Assembly: GCA_050010255.1 (NCBI GenBank)
Contig: JBEKLJ010000177.1
Location: 1-7,593 of the forward strand
DNA: 7,593 bases
Reading direction: 5' to 3'
DNA from: JBEKLJ01 sp050010255
Lineage (GTDB): Bacteria > Acidobacteriota > Terriglobia > Bryobacterales > Bryobacteraceae
Shown in pieces: positions 5,734 to 7,593 of this stretch (positions within the stretch are counted from its first letter, which is position 1; every line of letters starts with the position of its first letter). The translations under genes and the position numbers were made by a program. Under the pieces are notes generated by a model. That model searched no databases. It was not told the origin of the DNA and saw only the letters and a list, made by a program, of their open reading frames with translations.

Positions 5734-7593
5734 GTTCGATCGCAAGCCGATCGATCTCGACGACCTCACGAACGCGTCCTCGTTTTCGGGGATACGCGAC
5801 GTCATCGAGAGCCACTTTGGAAAGCCCGAGACGTCCGAGTCCGGGACGCAGCCGCCGGGTCCCAAAGCCGTACCGGCTTCCGGCCCTGCGGCCCCCAGCG
5901 TCTTCGAGACGGACCCCACCCGGCTTGAATACGTCTGGGAACCCGAAGAGGCGCCCATCTCGGTGCGGCTCGGCGCGGAACTGATCGAGCGCCTGGAGAA
6001 GGAAAGCCTCGAGATTTTCCGCGCTATCACGAATCGCGGTTCGGAGATCGGCGGTTTTCTGCTGGGACACGTTCTGCCGGCTGGGCCGCTGACCGTGGTG
6101 GTCGAGGACTACGAGCCTGTCGCCTGCGCCTACAGCCTGGGCCCGACTTTCATGCTCTCGGGCGAAGAACAGCAACGGATGAGAGAGACCATCACCCGGC
6201 GGAGGGCGGCGGGCGGTCTGGCGGTGGTGGGCTTCTTCCGCAGCAACACGCGTCCCGCGCTGGTCATGACGGAAGAGGACTCGGTCCTGTTTGAGCGGCT
6301 GTTCCCGGAAGAACACAACATCTTCCTGATGGCAAAGCCGTACTCCCGGAAGCCGTGCCAAGGGGCGATTTTCGTCCGGGAAGACAGGAAGGTCCGGTGC
6401 GAGGCCAGCTATCTGGAGTTCCCGTTCTCGCGAGCGGAACTGGAGAAGTCCGGGGCGCTCGAGGCCGCGATCCGAGTGCCGCTTGCCGGCGCCGGCCGGG
6501 TCACGCCCATCAGACCCGCCGCGACGCCGAGCGAGCCCGAGCGGCAGAAGCCGGTGGCCCCGGTCAAGCTCGAACCAGAGCGGGTGGCGGCGATCCCGGT
6601 CCCCGTGGAAAGCAGGCCCGCGCCTGCCAGCGCCGTGCGGGCGCCCGAGGCTCCCGAGCGCGCCGTCGAAACAAAGATCGAACCGAAAGTCGAGCCGAGG
6701 GTGCCGCCCGGATCCGAGGCGAGGATCGAACCCCAGGTCCAGGCGGGAGCCGGTCTCACAAGTCCCCCGCTAGCGACGCAACCTGCTGAAAGCACGTCCG
6801 AAAGCCAGCGTCCCCCAACCTTTGGGACCGGTTCTGGCATCGCCGCCGGAACCAAGCCCGTGTGGCGGTTCAAACCGGGCCTCGCAAGCTCGATCGAGCG
6901 GAAGGTCGAGCCGGCGATCAGACCGCCGGTTCAAGCGGAACCCGAAGCGGCGGCCAAGCCATCGGCTCCACCGGCGGCTGAGGCGGGCACAGCGTCCGAA
7001 CAGGTGAAGCCTACCGCGCAGGTTGTGCCCCCGCAGGCGAAACCTGCCGCCCCGGTCCTGCCCCCACAGGTGAAACCTGCCGCGCCGGTCCTGCCCCCGC
7101 AGGTGAAACCTGCGGCGTCGGTTGTGCCTCAGCAGGTGAAACCTGCCGCGCAGTTTGTGCCACAGCAAGTGAGGCCTGCCGCGCAGGTCCTGCCCCAGCA
7201 GGTGAAACCTCCCGCGCAGGTTGTGCCCCAACAGGTGAAGCCTGCCGCGCAGGTTGTGCCGCCACAGGTGAGACCTGCCGCGCAGGTTGTGCCCCAACAG
7301 GTGAAACCTGCCGCGCAGGTTGTGCCCGAATTCCGGTTCGGGGCCGAGGCGGCGCCGGAACGCAAAGGCCGCCGCTGGTTCCTGGTGGTAGCTGCAGTGG
7401 TGGTGGCCGCAGTGGTCCTATTTGTGCTGCTGCGTCCGAGCCAGCCCGGTGCAGTTCCGGCAGCGCGGGCGGGCGCCCGCGCTGGCGCCGACGCCCAATC
7501 CTCCAGCCTGGCATTGCGGGTGGAGGGAACGGATTCGGGAGTGATGATCCGCTGGGATGGCTCCGCCCCTGCGATCGCGGCAGCACGCCATGG
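5699..7593 (+). CDS. Membrane-anchored MPN/JAB-like pseudoenzyme with repeat linker (3' end outside window)
   Basis: The frame from ATG 5699 stays open to the window edge (631 codons). It overlaps the ParA gene by 35 nt; an in-frame TGA at 5687 leaves this as the first ATG, with only a weak GAG before it. In order: a basic N-terminus (MASPKRSANRPKFDRKP); a short acidic/helical region; an MPN/JAB-like domain (about 95-235) with SEIGGFLLGH (Glu116) and GFFRSNTRP...TEED (178-194); a disordered Pro/Ala/Glu/Lys-rich linker (about 240-544) ending in ten 11-residue repeats; a basic ERKGRR stop; one membrane helix (560-578); and the start of a C-terminal domain (VEGTDSGVMIRWDGSAPAI) resembling acidobacterial beta-sandwich tails. 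The canonical HxH zinc ligands are Arg181 and Asn183, so peptidase activity is unlikely. Basic residues before the helix place the MPN part and linker in the cytoplasm. I know similar proteins only as unnamed acidobacterial families. Confidence 0.85.
   Translation, partial: MASPKRSANRPKFDRKPIDLDDLTNASSFSGIRDVIESHFGKPETSESGTQPPGPKAVPASGPAAPSVFETDPTRLEYVWEPEEAPISVRLGAELIERLEKESLEIFRAITNRGSEIGGFLLGHVLPAGPLTVVVEDYEPVACAYSLGPTFMLSGEEQQRMRETITRRRAAGGLAVVGFFRSNTRPALVMTEEDSVLFERLFPEEHNIFLMAKPYSRKPCQGAIFVREDRKVRCEASYLEFPFSRAELEKSGALEAAIRVPLAGAGRVTPIRPAATPSEPERQKPVAPVKLEPERVAAIPVPVESRPAPASAVRAPEAPERAVETKIEPKVEPRVPPGSEARIEPQVQAGAGLTSPPLATQPAESTSESQRPPTFGTGSGIAAGTKPVWRFKPGLASSIERKVEPAIRPPVQAEPEAAAKPSAPPAAEAGTASEQVKPTAQVVPPQAKPAAPVLPPQVKPAAPVLPPQVKPAASVVPQQVKPAAQFVPQQVRPAAQVLPQQVKPPAQVVPQQVKPAAQVVPPQVRPAAQVVPQQVKPAAQVVPEFRFGAEAAPERKGRRWFLVVAAVVVAAVVLFVLLRPSQPGAVPAARAGARAGADAQSSSLALRVEGTDSGVMIRWDGSAPAIAAARH
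7001..7330 (+). repeat. Ten tandem 33-bp units coding an 11-residue QVKPAAQVVPQ-type repeat
   Basis: Ten contiguous in-frame units run from 7001 to 7330 with no spacer; the consensus peptide is Gln-Val-Lys-Pro-Ala-Ala-Gln-Val-Val-Pro-Gln. Variation is mostly Lys/Arg at position 3 and Pro/Gln at position 11. Many units also carry an internal inverted repeat at DNA level: cctgc-cgc-gcagg in units 6, 8, 9 and 10, extending to 7 bp (aacctgc/gcaggtt) in unit 10. The units nearest the 3' end are the most alike, which suggests recent expansion there. Confidence 0.95.
7376..7432 (+). other. Single transmembrane segment of the MPN-like protein
   Basis: Residues 560-578 of the protein (WFLVVAAVVVAAVVLFVLL) are a 19-residue uncharged, strongly hydrophobic stretch flanked by ERKGRR on the N-terminal side and RPSQPG after it. 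Under the positive-inside rule the long N-terminal part is cytoplasmic and the C-terminal domain is periplasmic. Confidence 0.85.

Noticed and set aside
6044..6280. Active JAMM metallopeptidase
   Set aside because: Both histidines of the HxH zinc motif are replaced (Arg181, Asn183), leaving only the glutamate and aspartate.
7001..7330. CRISPR array suggested by regular 33-bp repeats with palindromes
   Set aside because: Units are directly contiguous with no spacers, keep reading frame, and encode a plausible protein linker; no cas gene is present.
6770..7586. Minus-strand repeat-rich frames opposite the 33-bp repeats (Gly/His/Leu/Arg-type and Cys-rich peptides)
   Set aside because: They arise from translating the same tandem array backwards; the + strand reading continues an MPN domain into a linker and a membrane helix, which the minus strand cannot explain.

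Overview
This is a GC-rich (by eye well over 60%) bacterial window in which every supported gene lies on the + strand. Three things suggest an Acidobacteriota genome, most likely of the Solibacter/Bryobacter type. The C-terminal fragment at the left edge resembles acidobacterial 'VWFA-related domain' proteins. A two-domain thioredoxin-fold exported protein of the CNHCP/GCSxKW type follows. The right-hand MPN-like membrane protein resembles proteins I associate with that phylum. The taxonomic call is inference from memory of families, not a search.

Layout. 1-303: end of a probable VWA-type protein. 304-705: about 400 bp with no convincing gene, several short GC-rich hairpins and one copy of a 24-nt repeat. 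706-1890: exported tandem redoxin/thioredoxin protein with a 3 x TGTGA linker. 1891-1973: a strong imperfect hairpin followed by the second copy of the 24-nt repeat, which merges into the ribosome binding site of the next gene. 1974-3185 and 3182-4399: a translationally coupled pair (ATGA overlap), a GH130 4-O-beta-D-mannosyl-D-glucose phosphorylase and a cellobiose 2-epimerase. Together these form a complete intracellular route for beta-1,4-mannobiose: the epimerase turns mannobiose into mannosyl-glucose, and the phosphorylase yields mannose 1-phosphate and glucose. 4400-4720: intergenic region with repeated TGAGAC(GGGTT) words and a clear sigma-70-type promoter.

From 4721 to the right edge there is a tight three-gene operon: a small MerR/AlpA-type helix-turn-helix protein, a ParA-type ATPase whose signature lysine is arginine, and a long membrane-anchored protein. 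The ATPase gene overlaps its upstream neighbour by 4 nt and its downstream neighbour by 35 nt. The last protein has a basic N-terminus, an MPN/JAB-like domain that has lost both zinc-binding histidines, a Pro/Ala/Val-rich linker of about 300 residues ending in ten 11-residue repeats, one membrane helix, and a C-terminal domain cut by the window edge.

The operon is the best candidate for an undescribed system. A ParA ATPase may be regulated or positioned by a membrane-tethered MPN pseudoenzyme, under control of its own small DNA-binding protein. The gene structure is read directly from the sequence; the mechanism is inference.
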